Both the position numbers and the translations under genes were made by a program. Below, piece by piece: positions 63,901 through 64,000 of a DNA stretch of 64,000 nt (position 1 is its first letter; every line of letters begins with the position of its first letter). This DNA is from Flavisphingopyxis soli (GTDB taxonomy: Bacteria > Pseudomonadota > Alphaproteobacteria > Sphingomonadales > Sphingomonadaceae). The stretch lies in assembly GCF_007995095.1 (NCBI RefSeq), contig NZ_VOPY01000001.1:707001-771000 (forward strand). The letters run 5' to 3'. The notes under the pieces are model-generated. The model searched no databases, was not told the origin of the DNA, and saw only the letters and a program-made list of their open reading frames with translations.

Positions 63901-64000
63901 GATCGAGCGCGAGGAAATCGAGCGCCTGACCAAGGATCGCGAAGACGAACGCGCCATTCTCAACCGTGCGACGTTCAATCGCATGCGCGAAATGCTGCCC
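60974..64000 (+). CDS. rpoB: RNA polymerase beta subunit (partial, C-terminus off window)
   Basis: The first 1009 residues of RpoB. An alphaproteobacterial lysine/alanine tail ([20 protein letters not shown]) precedes the protrusion domain ([34 protein letters not shown] in the frame), lobe, and fork loop with the rifampicin region [25 protein letters not shown] and [15 protein letters not shown], followed by [13 protein letters not shown]. The rifampicin residues look wild type. ATG at 60974 has only AAGGG 11 bases upstream. Confidence 0.98.
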   Translation, partial: MASKAPAKPKAKPAAKKTASRKIIKTLDATAKRRIRKMFGNIHEVVEMPNLIEVQRESYEQFLRSDPSIDYVSGLEKTLRGVFPIRDFAGTAEMDFVHYELEDPKFDTEECRQRGITYAAPMRVTLRLIVFEVDTETETRSVLDIKEQDVYMGDMPLMTHNGTFIINGTERVIVSQMHRSPGVLFDHDRGKTHASGKFLFAARVIPYRGSWLDFEFDAKDIVNVRIDRKRKLPVTALLQALEMDDEEILGTFYNIITYERGKDGWKIPFASENWRGQKPQFDIVDAASGEVVFAAGQKITPRAATKAVKDGLKELLIPTEEIFGRYSAHDLVNDKTGEIYIEAGDEVTPENLEKLDNAKIKNLDLLDIDHVTTGPWIRNTLKADKAEDRDQALSDIYRVMRPGEPPTRETADALFNGLFFDPERYDLSAVGRVKLNMRLELDAADDVTTLRKEDILAVVQELVNLKDGKGDIDDIDNLGNRRVRSVGELLENQYRIGLLRMERAVKERMSSVDVSTVMPNDLINAKPAVAAVREFFGSSQLSQFMDQTNPLSEVTHKRRVSALGPGGLTRERAGFEVRDVHPTHYGRICPIETPEGPNIGLINSLASFSRVNKYGFIETPYRKVIDNKVTEDVVYLSAMEEQKHTVAQANAELTKDNTFVEELVSARESGEFVMAPRDTVTLMDVSPKQLVSVAASLIPFLENDDANRALMGSNMQRQAVPLVRAEAPFVGTGMEETVARDSGAAISARRAGVVDQVDALRIVIRATGEIEAGRSGVDIYTLQKFQRSNQNTCINQRPLVKVGDLVNEGDIIADGPSTEFGELALGKNSLVAFMPWNGYNYEDSILISERIVKDDVFTSIHIEEFEVMARDTKLGPEDITRDIPNVGEEALRNLDEAGIVYIGAEVEPGDILAGKITPKGESPMTPEEKLLRAIFGEKASDVRDTSLKLPPGVAGTVVEVRVFNRHGIDKDERAMAIEREEIERLTKDREDERAILNRATFNRMREMLP

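Overview
The window is a chromosomal segment of a GC-rich alphaproteobacterium, most likely a member of the Sphingomonadales. The evidence is a CtrA-type cell-cycle regulator, mitochondrial-type accessory proteins (NDUFA12-like complex I protein, ATP12-like F1 assembly chaperone), a DUF3297 protein, a PhoK/PafA-type alkaline phosphatase, a TauE/SafE + Alph_Pro_TM (TIGR02186) pair and an alphaproteobacterial etfBA locus. No insertion sequence, prophage or CRISPR array is visible. Most of the window is housekeeping sequence with tightly packed, often overlapping genes.

Layout. 1-5.6 kb: partial free-methionine-sulfoxide reductase, arfB and a pseudouridine synthase, an HD-GYP protein, pirin, ctrA with inverted GGTTAA half-sites in its promoter, and a ZntB/CorA transporter. 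5.6-11.5 kb: M28 peptidase, sucC, a hairpin-rich repeat, etfBA and a lower-GC secreted TonB-C-like protein. 11.5-19.6 kb: nhaA, a two-gene NfrB/NfrA_C-like pair, TauE/TIGR02186, a HerA-type ATPase. 19.6-25.2 kb: cell-wall hydrolase, TlpA-like lipoprotein, argH-lipoprotein-lysA and two PaaI-type thioesterases. 25.3-28 kb: a compact four-gene cassette (44-residue peptide, two related cupin-like/HEAT-like proteins, an OmpR-type regulator with a degenerate receiver). I do not recognise it as a described system, and it is the best candidate here for a new peptide-modification pathway. 28-35 kb: acyl-CoA synthetase and crotonase, ATP12, RluC-type synthase, crcB, two PilZ genes, ferredoxin reductase. 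35.3-37.5 kb: tRNA-Gln and a LuxR / unknown / membrane / MarR-like cassette. 37.7-53.7 kb: M49-like peptidase, XpaC-TelA pair, alkaline phosphatase, typA, DUF3297, ParA, GGDEF-EAL, FAAL, recX, DUF192, NDUFA12, DUF2155, aat. 53.8-64 kb: tRNA-Trp, secE-nusG-rplKA, then an inserted HEPN-like gene plus a hicAB module, then rplJL, two strong terminators, two envelope genes on the opposite strand, and the first 1009 codons of rpoB behind a clear sigma70-like promoter.

How genes work together. The ribosomal/transcription block is the classic secE-nusG-rplKAJL-rpoB order, split by a toxin-antitoxin island that comes with its own terminator upstream and a new promoter/L10 leader downstream. ctrA, HD-GYP, two PilZ proteins and a GGDEF-EAL protein point to cell-cycle and cyclic-di-GMP control. 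etfBA with sucC, the acyl-CoA ligase/crotonase pair and the thioesterases serve acyl-CoA metabolism. All functional calls are from reading translated sequence; no database search was run.
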